A stretch of DNA of 64,000 nt, taken from positions 1 through 64,000 of the forward strand of contig CBDIDQ010000021.1 of NCBI GenBank assembly GCA_965277695.1, written 5' to 3'. How positions within the stretch are numbered: the stretch's first letter is position 1; each line of letters opens with the position of its first letter. Source of the stretch: JABSOG01 sp965277695. Its GTDB lineage: Bacteria > Pseudomonadota > Gammaproteobacteria > Enterobacterales > Alteromonadaceae. A program made the position numbers and the translations under genes. The notes under the pieces were generated by a model. That model was not told where the DNA came from, searched no databases, and saw only the letters and a list, made by a program, of their open reading frames with translations. Positions 28,101 through 36,274 of the stretch are shown here, piece by piece.

Positions 28101-29325
28101 ATGTGATGAAAAAAACCTACAATGGCAGTTTATCAACAACTGTGATCAGTGCATTGCTGTGCATGGCGATCAGGTTAAATTACGTCAGGTGCTGATTAAC
28201 TTGCTCGGTAATGCGGTCAAATTTACTGAACAAGGCTCTGTCACCTTAACCCTGTCTGTTGACGCCACTGATCATTACCGCTTTGAAGTCGCCGATACCG
28301 GTGCTGGGATCGCCATTGAAAATCAACAGAAAATCTTCCAAGCTTTTGCTCAAACCAACGAAGGTGCCAGACAAGGTGGTACCGGACTCGGTTTAGCGAT
28401 TGCCAACAAACAGGTTTCGCTGATGGGCGGCGAATTACAACTGATATCCAACACCAAAGCAGCAGCCGAAAAAGAACAACAGCAAGGTAGCCGTTTTTTC
28501 TTTACCTTACCGTTACTACCCGCGCATGAAGCGATTAAAACCCGTTGCAGTGAACAAACCCGGGCAATCAAACTACCTCCAGACACCACAGTACGTGCAC
28601 TGGTGGTTGAAGATATCGAAGCCAGCAGTGAAGTGCTCAAACAAGTTTTACAACACAGCGGTATCGAAGTCACTGAAGCGGTCAATGGTCAAGAAGCGTT
28701 AAATCAACTGAATCAAGCAGACATTTTGCCGGATTTGATCTTTCTCGACATTCAAATGCCAGTTATGGACGGAGTAACCGCCTTAAAGCACATTCAGCGA
28801 CACTATTTTAATCCCATCACCAGCGACAAAACAGCCAGCAACAACAATAGACCCAAAGTTATTGCCATCACCGCCCATGCCATGCAACAAGAGGTTGACC
28901 ACTATCTGCTGCAAGGGTTTGATCACTATATTGCTAAACCTTATCGCTTTGAGACGATCTACGAGTGCCTCGCTCAATTGCTCGATATTAATTTTCACGA
29001 CCTTAACGAGCCTGAGCCCCAAAAAGAGCAAGAGCCCCAAAACGAGCAAGAGCCCCAAAAAGAGCAAGAGCCCCAAAAAGAGCGAGAGCAAGCAGAAGCA
29101 ACAGAGCAGCCAATGGTTGATCAAGCTATTCCTGTCGCGCTTTTTAAAGCATTGGAACAACAAGCATTTAATTGTGAAATATCAAAACTCGAAAGTAGCC
29201 TGACTGAGCTGGGTGAATTAAATCAGCACAGCCTGAATTTGGCTAACCAGCTCAAAGCGCATATCTGCAACTATGATATGGAAGGTTTCCTCAATGAACT
29301 ACAAAGGCTGGGGAGTGACAAATAA
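25120..29325 (+). CDS. Two-propeller (Reg_prop) hybrid histidine kinase
   Basis: 1401 residues with a TTG start after AAAGGAAAACAGGA; the first in-frame ATG falls inside the signal anchor. The N-terminus before the anchor is unusually Lys/Gln-rich (KLKLKQKLKQKPKQ). Fourteen blades of the W-x-G-T-x-G-L-N-R-F-D type follow, then a Y_Y_Y domain (RRATYTNLPAGNYTFRVKAS) and a TM (about 850-868). A coiled coil leads to HisKA His913, HATPase_c (VLINLLGNAVKF, GGTGLGLAIANKQ) and a receiver with VVED, Asp1210 (FLDIQMP) and IAKPYRF. Between receiver and tail is an EPQKEQ repeat linker. The tail ends YDMEGFLNELQRL. The arrangement matches the 15451 and 29437 products, so these are paralogues with diverged sensors. 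No DNA-binding output domain is present. The next kinase gene starts 111 bases downstream on the same strand. Confidence 0.92.
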   Translation: MTLTRAVPQPELTAQKLKLKQKLKQKPKQSAKASTKRTLPLILQLGLSLLLLMTTQLSMAKVVFQFDQVSSAQGLTNAWLLDVKQSRDGYLWLASQNGLFRYDGYDFKAFMHDPQDPSSLAGNYIQHLFEDSQGYMWVSAPPIGLSRYDPKTESFTHFTQTNGLNAKLIMSVAEDKDGDIWIATLGGGLNKFDPRTNTISHFRHDPKNPNSLGDDNLYTVYVDSQDILWLGTRGAGLNSFDKSTGQFTRYQHDSADLNSLSHNKVSSILESSDGGLWVGTRGGGLNRFDPNSQRFERFEHEDWNPDSLSSDEVYAIFEDQKGSLWIGTNDSGLNRFMPSQRNFVRYQHHPQNPHSLANNTIRSISQDQNGLIWIATFGGGLSRFDPASERFNLSQHDNTNTNSLASDFILSIHKDRQGSIWSGSKLGLDQYDPQSNQYRHISHDSDDPNSLSGNDIRSILEDAAGNLWVGTMFKGLNQLSPKAGFNLSQSTDFKHYRHDPNDPHSLSNDSILVIHQDTSGTLWIGTQNGLNRFNPKTNNFTRYKTSAINTVSDGIYSLYTAQDGTLWIGTHGVGLNRFDPSTEQFSHYRHNPNDSNSLSNDTIYAIEQDRQGNLWLGTDGGLNKFDLNNRTISHIRSQHGLSSDRVSSIASDQQGNLWLGLINGITFYNPTTNLIKNHIGINAGCSGISQGAFFKASDEQLFFGNQGYCAFYPEQAIRPSQPPTVAFTDFRLLNRTVAVARSPDSTSPLSRAINHTDALTLSHEDNVLSFEFAALHYVHAEQNQYQYKLDGFNHDWITTGVKNRRATYTNLPAGNYTFRVKASNSEGLWNKQERTIKLTIEPAPWFSWWAYTAYLLLICAITAAILQQRHQKRQALILAKNNAEQARKNAELAQHHAEKANQTKSLFVADVSHEIRTPLNAVLGYSQLLERDPTLDEQYKRKIRIIEQSSDHLLGLINNILDISKIEANAMTLLTDDFELVEVVESIALMLGGRCDEKNLQWQFINNCDQCIAVHGDQVKLRQVLINLLGNAVKFTEQGSVTLTLSVDATDHYRFEVADTGAGIAIENQQKIFQAFAQTNEGARQGGTGLGLAIANKQVSLMGGELQLISNTKAAAEKEQQQGSRFFFTLPLLPAHEAIKTRCSEQTRAIKLPPDTTVRALVVEDIEASSEVLKQVLQHSGIEVTEAVNGQEALNQLNQADILPDLIFLDIQMPVMDGVTALKHIQRHYFNPITSDKTASNNNRPKVIAITAHAMQQEVDHYLLQGFDHYIAKPYRFETIYECLAQLLDINFHDLNEPEPQKEQEPQNEQEPQKEQEPQKEREQAEATEQPMVDQAIPVALFKALEQQAFNCEISKLESSLTELGELNQHSLNLANQLKAHICNYDMEGFLNELQRLGSDK
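29014..29085 (+). repeat. Four 18-bp tandem repeats encoding EPQKEQ
   Basis: Units start at 29014, 29032, 29050 and 29068 and differ by single bases (EPQKEQ, EPQNEQ, EPQKEQ, EPQKER). The array keeps the reading frame and lengthens the linker between the receiver and the C-terminal tail. Such arrays change copy number by slippage, so linker length may vary between strains (inference). Confidence 0.9.
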
Positions 29326-29436
29326 CGATTAATCGTGAATAATGGACAGGTAAAAATAACTAGGCATAAAACAACTATATTGATACGAAACGATGAAAAG
29401 CTGGATTAAAAGGCTTGATTAAAAGGTACAAAACCA

Positions 29437-32400
29437 TTGATAGCACAGCAGTCACCAGAGCTAAGCCGCATATTACGACGGTTAATAGGGCCATTTAGGC
29501 TTATTTTACTGATCGCCATGGCACTGATTGTCACTTATACCGCACCTTCACAGGCAGCAAAAACCGCCTTCAGATTCACCAATCTGGGAGGTGCTGAGGG
29601 ACTCAAAAGTACCTATGTAATGAAACTACTGCAAGACCGCCAAGGTTTTCTTTGGATTGCGACTCAGGATGGTTTATACCGTTACGACGGCTATCATTTT
29701 AAAACCTTCAAACACAATCCACTAGATCCAACATCATTAGCCAGTAACTACGTACAACATCTCTTTCAAGACTCTCAGGGCATCATGTGGATCAGCACAC
29801 CCCACGGCGGTTTATCTCAATACCATCCAGAATTTGAAAATTTTTCCAACTATATTCATCAGGCTCATGATCCCGACAGTTTGAGCTACGATTTAGTATT
29901 GGCAGTTGATGAAGACCAAAATCATGATCTGTGGATAGCAACATTTGGCGGCGGGCTTAACCGATTTAACCGTAGTGACGGCACATTCAGCCATTTTCGT
30001 CATGACCCGAATGATCCCAACAGTTTAAGCGACGATAATGTTTACTCCATATTGGTAGACAGTCAGGACACTATTTGGGCCGGGACTCGTAACGGCGGGT
30101 TGAATCGTTTTGATCGCAATACGGGTCAATTTCTCCACTACAAACACCTTGAACATGATCCCTACAGCATCAGTTACAACAAAATATCGACGATTTATGA
30201 AGACAGTCGCGGCACAATCTGGGCTGGCACCCGGGGCGGTGGTCTCAACAGTTTGCAACGCAAAGATATTATCAGTGGCAAGTTCACTCATTACGTTCAT
30301 CAGCCCGGTGATCCTGAGAGTTTAGGCAATGATCATGTCTATGCCATTTTTGAAGATAACAAGGGGACATTGTGGATTGGCACTAATAAGGGAGGTCTGA
30401 ATCGGTTAGATCCCGACAATAAGCGATTTATTCGCTACCAAAACAGTCCACAAAACCCTTTCAGTTTGGCCGATAATGATATCCGCTCAATTATTCAGGA
30501 CCATACAGGCTTAATTTGGGTCGGTACTTTTGGTGGCGGGATCAGCAAGTTTGATCCAAGTAGTGAGCGATTTGGTTTGGTCCAGCATGAGCCGGGCAAT
30601 CCCAACAGTTTATCCGAAGGCAATGTATGGGCGTTGTTAAAAGATCGGGCTGGCTTATTGTGGATAGGGGTAGAAAGTGGTCTTGACCGCCATGATACAT
30701 TTACCGACCAATACCATCATTTTCGTCATGATCCCAATGACCCGCAAAGTATCAGTGACAGTGATGTTAGGTCGCTTTATGAAGATAGTGCTGGTGTGTT
30801 GTGGGTGGGCACCAAAAACGGCGGCCTCAATCGCTTTAATCCTGCTGACAATACATTTACTCACTACCGCCATGACCCCGATGACAACCACAGTTTAAGT
30901 GATGATAACGTCTTGGTGATCACCGAGGATGGGGAAGGCAACCTATGGGTTGGTACCCAAAATGGCCTTAACCGATTAGACTCAATTAATAATACATTTA
31001 TTCGTTATACCCATACTCCAGATGATGCCGACAGTTTAAGTCATGACAGTATTTATGCCCTTTATACGACTCGGGAAGGTTCTTTGTGGATCGGAACCGG
31101 TGGTGGCGGACTTAACCGATTTAATCCCGACAATGACACATTTACCCGTTACAGCCATGAGCCGGACAACGATAACAGTCTCAGCCATGATATTGTCTAT
31201 GCCATTGATCAGGGTCCTGTTGGCGACTTGTGGATTGGTACCCGGGGTGGTTTGAATCAATTAAACATCAGCAATGGCTCGTTTATTCACTATCGTAAAG
31301 AGGCTGGATTGCTCAATGACAATGTACATGGTTTATCGATTGATCAAGCTGGTAACTTGTGGCTGGCAATGGTCGACGGTACGTCATTTTTTAACCCCAA
31401 GGAACGGACCATTAAGAATTATATTGGTACGGATATAGGCTGTGACGGAATTTCTCAAGGGGCACATTTTAAAGCATCAGACGGGCAACTATTTTTTGGC
31501 TCCCGGGGTTATTGTGCTTTTTATGCCAAACAGACAATATTGCCGAGCCAACCGCCTAACCTAGTGTTCACTGATTTTCGCTTGCTCAATAAAACAGTGC
31601 CTATCAGCACCCGAGATAAGCCATCGCCATTGACTCAAGTGATCAATAATACTGATGCCATTACCCTAAGCCATGAAGACAATGTATTGTCTTTTGAGTT
31701 TTCTGCACTGCATTATGTCTCTCCTAAGCAAAACCAGTTTCAATACAAACTCGAAGGCTTTAATCAAGATTGGATTGATACTAGCTCTGATAACCGCCGA
31801 GCCACCTACACCAATTTACCTGCCGGAAAACACATATTCCACCTCAGAGCCAGTAATAATGAAGGCGTATGGGGGCAGCCCGGGCGCAGTATTAAGCTCA
31901 CGATCACACCAGCACCTTGGTTGACTTGGTGGGCATATCTCAGCTATTTTTTATTGATCGCACTAGTTATTGGTATGATACTCCAGCAGCGTTATCACAA
32001 ACTGCAAGCGTTGATTTTAGCCAAAAACAATGCCGAGCAGGCCCGTATCAATGCTGAACAAGCGCAAACCAATGCCGAGTTGGCGCAGCAACATGCAGAG
32101 AAAGCCAATCAGGCCAAAAGCCTCTTCGTCGCCGATGTTTCCCATGAAATTCGCACCCCGTTAAACGCGGTTTTGGGTTACACCCAAGTGCTTGATCGCG
32201 ATCCGACGTTAGCGCAAAAACACCGCCACAAAGTTAAAATTATCGAAAAATCAGGTGATCACCTATTAGGGTTAATCAACAATATCTTGGACATTTCCAA
32301 AATTGAAGCCAATGCCATGACATTAAATCCGAGCGATTTTGAGTTAGCCGGACTAGTTCATGGTATTGGCGAAATGTTAAATGTGCGTTGTGAAGAGAAG

Positions 32401-33552
32401 CAGCTGAAATGGCAATTTGTCAACCAATGTGGCGACCAAATACCGGTGTATGGTGATCAAGGTAAACTACGACAGATATTGATCAACTTGTTGGGTAACG
32501 CGGTAAAATTTACAGAAGCAGGCACCATCACCTTATGTTTGGCACCAGGGGCGACTGATCACTATCAATTTGAGGTGATTGACAGTGGTACTGGCATTGC
32601 GCCTGAGCATCAAGCCAAGATATTTGAAGCCTTTGGTCAAACGGACGAAGGGGCTGAGCAAGGCGGCACCGGTTTAGGCTTAGCGATTGCACACAAACAA
32701 GTCGCCTTAATGGGGGGGCAATTACAGTTAAAATCAAAGCCTGATACTGGCAGTAATTTTTACTTTACGCTGCCCTTGCCGCCTGCTATTGCTCCGATTG
32801 AGCCTGTGAACAATCAGCCAATGTTGGGGCTCAAACTGCCTGCTGGAGTCTCTGTCACCGCCTTGGTGGTGGATGATCATCAAGAAAACGGTGATGTACT
32901 CAAAGAAGTGCTGCAAGAAGTTGGCATACAGGTGACTCAGGCCAATAACGGACGGACAGCGCTGGCTCAATTGCACCAAGCGACGGCGTTACCCGAGCTG
33001 ATATTTATGGATATTTCAATGCCAGTGATGGACGGCATGACTGCGTTAAAACAAATCCAACAGGATTTTGCTGGGCGTGAGCCTTGCTGCATTGCGGTAA
33101 CGGCTCATGCCATGCAGCAGGATTTAGTCTATTACAAAGAGCACGGGTTTGATCATTTTATTGCCAAGCCTTTTCGCTTGGATGAAATTTACCAATGTTT
33201 ACCTTTACTGCTAGACATTGATTTTGACTATCAGGATCACCCTGACGAAACATCACTGACTGAACAGCTTGAGCCAACAGCCAAAGCCGACGAACCAGCC
33301 AGCGAAAAGCCAGCTGAGCCACCACAGTTGGCTGACGATGTAAATGCTTTGAGTATTCCACCAGCTCTGTTTGAGTCCTTGTGTCAGGGAGCCGAGAATT
33401 ATGAAGTGTCAAAAATTGAAGTACATTTAGCCGAGTTAAGTGCTTCCAGTGAGCAAGGACGGCATTTGGCTGAACATTTGGGTCATTACATCAGCAGTTA
33501 CGATATGGAAGGGTTGTTAAGTGAACTACAACGGTTAGGTCAGCGACATTAA
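29437..33552 (+). CDS. Two-propeller (Reg_prop) hybrid histidine kinase
   Basis: 1371 residues with a TTG start; AAAAGG lies about 9 bases upstream, and the first in-frame ATG is inside the signal anchor (about 19-40). Fourteen propeller blades carry WIGT/GGLNRFN closures, separated by the loop motif HDPNDPNSLS. A Y_Y_Y domain (RRATYTNLPAGKHIFHLRAS) and a TM (about 830-850) follow. A long coil with repeated NAEQA units connects to HisKA His903, HATPase_c (GGTGLGLAIAHKQ) and a receiver with VVDD, Asp1192 (FMDISMP) and IAKPFRL. After an Ala/Glu/Pro-rich linker comes the shared tail (YDMEGLLSELQRL). It is most like the 25120 product, including GCDGISQGAHFKASDGQLFFGSRG against GCSGISQGAFFKASDEQLFFG, which suggests a recent tandem duplication. 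Periplasmic ligand sensing is inferred from the family. Confidence 0.92.
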   Translation: MIAQQSPELSRILRRLIGPFRLILLIAMALIVTYTAPSQAAKTAFRFTNLGGAEGLKSTYVMKLLQDRQGFLWIATQDGLYRYDGYHFKTFKHNPLDPTSLASNYVQHLFQDSQGIMWISTPHGGLSQYHPEFENFSNYIHQAHDPDSLSYDLVLAVDEDQNHDLWIATFGGGLNRFNRSDGTFSHFRHDPNDPNSLSDDNVYSILVDSQDTIWAGTRNGGLNRFDRNTGQFLHYKHLEHDPYSISYNKISTIYEDSRGTIWAGTRGGGLNSLQRKDIISGKFTHYVHQPGDPESLGNDHVYAIFEDNKGTLWIGTNKGGLNRLDPDNKRFIRYQNSPQNPFSLADNDIRSIIQDHTGLIWVGTFGGGISKFDPSSERFGLVQHEPGNPNSLSEGNVWALLKDRAGLLWIGVESGLDRHDTFTDQYHHFRHDPNDPQSISDSDVRSLYEDSAGVLWVGTKNGGLNRFNPADNTFTHYRHDPDDNHSLSDDNVLVITEDGEGNLWVGTQNGLNRLDSINNTFIRYTHTPDDADSLSHDSIYALYTTREGSLWIGTGGGGLNRFNPDNDTFTRYSHEPDNDNSLSHDIVYAIDQGPVGDLWIGTRGGLNQLNISNGSFIHYRKEAGLLNDNVHGLSIDQAGNLWLAMVDGTSFFNPKERTIKNYIGTDIGCDGISQGAHFKASDGQLFFGSRGYCAFYAKQTILPSQPPNLVFTDFRLLNKTVPISTRDKPSPLTQVINNTDAITLSHEDNVLSFEFSALHYVSPKQNQFQYKLEGFNQDWIDTSSDNRRATYTNLPAGKHIFHLRASNNEGVWGQPGRSIKLTITPAPWLTWWAYLSYFLLIALVIGMILQQRYHKLQALILAKNNAEQARINAEQAQTNAELAQQHAEKANQAKSLFVADVSHEIRTPLNAVLGYTQVLDRDPTLAQKHRHKVKIIEKSGDHLLGLINNILDISKIEANAMTLNPSDFELAGLVHGIGEMLNVRCEEKQLKWQFVNQCGDQIPVYGDQGKLRQILINLLGNAVKFTEAGTITLCLAPGATDHYQFEVIDSGTGIAPEHQAKIFEAFGQTDEGAEQGGTGLGLAIAHKQVALMGGQLQLKSKPDTGSNFYFTLPLPPAIAPIEPVNNQPMLGLKLPAGVSVTALVVDDHQENGDVLKEVLQEVGIQVTQANNGRTALAQLHQATALPELIFMDISMPVMDGMTALKQIQQDFAGREPCCIAVTAHAMQQDLVYYKEHGFDHFIAKPFRLDEIYQCLPLLLDIDFDYQDHPDETSLTEQLEPTAKADEPASEKPAEPPQLADDVNALSIPPALFESLCQGAENYEVSKIEVHLAELSASSEQGRHLAEHLGHYISSYDMEGLLSELQRLGQRH

Positions 33553-33706
33553 TCAATTCATCCAGTCTTGAGCAAACTTCTGGCAATCTCAGAATTTACA
33601 TTTCTAGGTGTAAACTGATTAAATTAAACCGAGTAATGCACTATCCTTGTCAGGGACAATGTAAATCTATTTTATAACGGGTTCTAACCGACAGAGGAAA
33701 TCCCCA

Positions 33707-34975
33707 GTGAACCATGATGATATCGACTTAACCGGTTACAAGGTCTTGGTGGTGGATGATACCCCAGCCAATATGGATGTGTTGCGGGGGATCCTCAAAG
33801 AACAAAATTACCGTATTTTTGCTGCTCCCAGTGGTGAAGTCGCGCTTAAAATCGCACCTAAAATTCAACCAGACATTATCTTGCTTGACGTCATGATGCC
33901 GGGCATTGATGGCATAGAGACTTGTCGACAGTTAAAGCAAGATGCACAAACCAAGGATATTCCGGTGATTTTTGTCAGTGCCAAAAACACCATACAAGAC
34001 ATCATTGATGGTTTTAGCGTTGGTGCCGTGGATTACATTAGCAAGCCTGTCAGACGTGAAGAAGTGCAAGTCAGAGTGCATACGCATTTAGAAATTGTTG
34101 CGTTGTTTAAGGCCCAAGAAAAGCTCAGTGCTGAGCTGGCACAAAAAAACGCGGCGATCATGGAAACTCAGCAACAACTAATACAAGCCGAAAAAATGGC
34201 CTCCTTAGGTACCCTCACCTCAGGTGTTGCTCATGAAATCAATAACCCCAATAATTTTATCCATGTTAGTGCGCAAAACCTTGAAGCTGATTTAGCCCAA
34301 TTTAATCAATTCTTAATCAAGCTGGCTGGTGACAAAGCTGATCAGGCAATTCTAGACAGTTTTCGTCAGCAATTTGAGCCTTTGTACAACCACATCACCA
34401 CCATTAAAGACGGTACTGGTCGAATAAAATCCATTGTTCAAGACTTAAGAGCGTTTAGCCAGCTGGATTCATTTTGCCAAAAGACCGTCAATATAACTGA
34501 ATGCCTCCAATCGACGGTTAATTTAGTTCGCACCAACTACTTGGAGGTGACTGAATTTATTACTGATTTCACCCCAGATCTGACCATGTGCTGCTACCCT
34601 GCCCAACTCAACCAAGTCTTCATGAACATCATCGTCAACGCCTGTGATGCTATCAAGCACAAACAGCAACAAACTGAATCGCTAAACCGGGAGCACGGCA
34701 AAGTCACCATCAGCTGCCGTCAACTCGGTGAAAAAATTGAGATCACCATAAAAGACAACGGCTGTGGCATGGACGAAATCACCAAAAGCAAATTATTCGA
34801 ACCCTTCTACACCACCAAAACCGTCGGCAACGGTGCTGGTCTAGGTCTATCAATTGCCTACGGCATCATCCAAAAACATCAGGGAGAATTAACCGTCGAA
34901 TCAGAGTCACAAGCCGGCAGTTGTTTTAATTTGATTTTGCCAGTTGAGCGGGATGAAGATAAGGAAGTAGTGTAA
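33707..34975 (+). CDS. Soluble receiver - histidine kinase protein
   Basis: 422 residues, GTG start with GAGGAAA upstream. The order is reversed relative to its neighbours: an N-terminal receiver (about 11-130) with VVDD, Asp61 (LLDVMMP), SAKN and SKPVRR, then a coiled coil, then a HisKA-type domain with His176 (GVAHEINNPNNFI). The HATPase_c domain has FMNIIVNACDAI, DNGCGM and GAGLGLSIAYGI. There is no TM, so it is cytoplasmic. Kinases of this type often act within multi-step relays: the receiver takes phosphate from an upstream kinase and controls the attached kinase. It is 155 bases behind the third propeller kinase on the same strand, so it is a plausible relay partner for the array (inference). 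It lacks the YDM tail. Confidence 0.9.
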   Translation: MNHDDIDLTGYKVLVVDDTPANMDVLRGILKEQNYRIFAAPSGEVALKIAPKIQPDIILLDVMMPGIDGIETCRQLKQDAQTKDIPVIFVSAKNTIQDIIDGFSVGAVDYISKPVRREEVQVRVHTHLEIVALFKAQEKLSAELAQKNAAIMETQQQLIQAEKMASLGTLTSGVAHEINNPNNFIHVSAQNLEADLAQFNQFLIKLAGDKADQAILDSFRQQFEPLYNHITTIKDGTGRIKSIVQDLRAFSQLDSFCQKTVNITECLQSTVNLVRTNYLEVTEFITDFTPDLTMCCYPAQLNQVFMNIIVNACDAIKHKQQQTESLNREHGKVTISCRQLGEKIEITIKDNGCGMDEITKSKLFEPFYTTKTVGNGAGLGLSIAYGIIQKHQGELTVESESQAGSCFNLILPVERDEDKEVV

Positions 34976-35001
34976 ATTCTCACCTATGTTCTGCCGTAGC
35001 A

Positions 35002-35017
35002 CGCACATTTATGTGCG
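35002..35017. repeat. REP-like palindrome
   Basis: CGCACAT-TT-ATGTGCG is a perfect 7-bp-arm palindrome in the 204-base gap after the receiver-kinase gene, preceded by GTAGCA and followed by CCTTAC. A second palindrome with the same GTAG lead and central ATTTAT lies at 58697-58714, which suggests a dispersed repeat family. It could also terminate or protect the kinase transcript. Confidence 0.5.
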
Positions 35018-35179
35018 CCTTACCTAAAACAACCATGGGTAAATCCATGTTCTACAAAATTAATTCATTTTAACTGCGAGATGACAACCTCACATGACAC
35101 TACTCCTTTAACAATTACACCCTCGCTTACGGGTGATGTTGGATTCAATCAATAGCTTGAATATCTGAGGAGAAACATC

Positions 35180-36238
35180 ATGTTCAAAACAAATACAAAA
35201 TTTCATACCAAGTTTCATACCAAACTACGTTTATTATCTGTTGCTGTTGTAATGTCTGGTTTAACAGGCTGCTCAAGTCTTTCTTCTGTTTTCCAACAAG
35301 AAGGGTATGAGCATTCATTTGCTGGTAGTGGAGCAATTTTCCAGAAAAATGCTTTTAGCCAACTTAATTTATGCAACACCATGATTCAATTTGGGTTAGC
35401 CGAAGTGGTTAAGCTTGATAAGAAGGATAAGAATGCTCAGCTTCTTGAGAAAGAACTCACCAGCTATTTCAAAAAAGATAAGACGCCAGAGCAATTTTGT
35501 CGAATTAAATCGGGGTTTGAAGCTCCACCCGAGAATAGCGGTGGCGAAACAGCTGAACCAGCAAAACCACAAGAGCAAGTCGCAGATAGCACGTTATCAG
35601 AATCGTCAACGACAAAAACCGTTAAAATTGAAAATGGAAAAAAAGTAACCGAAACAAAAATCACCACCATAACCACTGAACCCTTAAAGAAAAAAGAGCA
35701 AGTCGCCAAAAAAGCAGAGTTAGAGAATCGACCGTTTGTCGCCAAACGTAATGGTTTTGCCCATCATGTCATGGCGCTATCTGAGCAAAAATGTGGCGTA
35801 TATAAAAACTTTTTACTCAGAGATAAAGCAAAAGTGGGCACTTTATTAGGCTCTATGACCACCTTATTTGCCAGTACATCCACAGTACTCACCAACACCC
35901 AAACCGCCAAGCTTTTCGCCGCTGGCTCAACGGCTTCTAGTGGCATAAATGCGGTATATTCTAAGGAACGATTCGCCACATTAACCATGGAAGTACTTAC
36001 CGCAGGCATTGACAAACGACGTGCGGCGATTAAAGTTGAAATCAACGAAAATCTAAAAAAGGATTTACTTGAATATCCGGTCACTGCGGCATTGGCGGAC
36101 GCATTACACTATCACGCCTCTTGCTCAGCTGTCACAGGCTTTGAAGTTGCTAAACAGGCCATTGCTCAGCAGCCCGCCAAAGAAACACCTGCCGATGATG
36201 CAGCGAAAAAGACCACAGAAGATACCTCGGCAGAATAA
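35180..36238 (+). CDS. Lipoprotein of unknown function
   Basis: 352 residues; GAGGAG lies 7 bases before the ATG. The N-terminus has a duplicated KFHTKFHTK and then a lipoprotein signal with lipobox LTGC (Cys31) followed by SS, which favours outer-membrane sorting. The mature chain has a conserved-looking block around LNLCNTMIQFGLAEVVKL and a low-complexity Glu/Lys/Thr linker at about 115-180. A helical, Ala/Thr-rich region follows (LLGSMTTLFASTSTVLTNTQTAK), then a Lys/Glu/Ala-rich tail. Several Cys residues could form disulfides. No family is recognised. It is monocistronic and converges with the CHAT protease gene across a shared hairpin, so it may or may not belong to that system. Confidence 0.7.
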   Translation: MFKTNTKFHTKFHTKLRLLSVAVVMSGLTGCSSLSSVFQQEGYEHSFAGSGAIFQKNAFSQLNLCNTMIQFGLAEVVKLDKKDKNAQLLEKELTSYFKKDKTPEQFCRIKSGFEAPPENSGGETAEPAKPQEQVADSTLSESSTTKTVKIENGKKVTETKITTITTEPLKKKEQVAKKAELENRPFVAKRNGFAHHVMALSEQKCGVYKNFLLRDKAKVGTLLGSMTTLFASTSTVLTNTQTAKLFAAGSTASSGINAVYSKERFATLTMEVLTAGIDKRRAAIKVEINENLKKDLLEYPVTAALADALHYHASCSAVTGFEVAKQAIAQQPAKETPADDAAKKTTEDTSAE

Positions 36239-36248
36239 ATAACATCAG

Positions 36249-36274
36249 CTACCACCTCTATTCAGAGGTGGTAG
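36249..36274. terminator. Bidirectional terminator-like hairpin between convergent genes
   Basis: A perfect 11-bp stem (CTACCACCTCT with AGAGGTGGTAG) around a 4-base loop separates the lipoprotein gene from the CHAT gene. The CHAT stop codon lies within the hairpin. T-tracts are weak on both sides, so termination is likely but may be inefficient. Confidence 0.6.

Noticed and set aside
12156..33552. The conserved kinase tails as HPt domains
   Set aside because: None of the six tails has the H-x-x-K-G motif needed for phosphotransfer, so only a helical module of unknown role is claimed.
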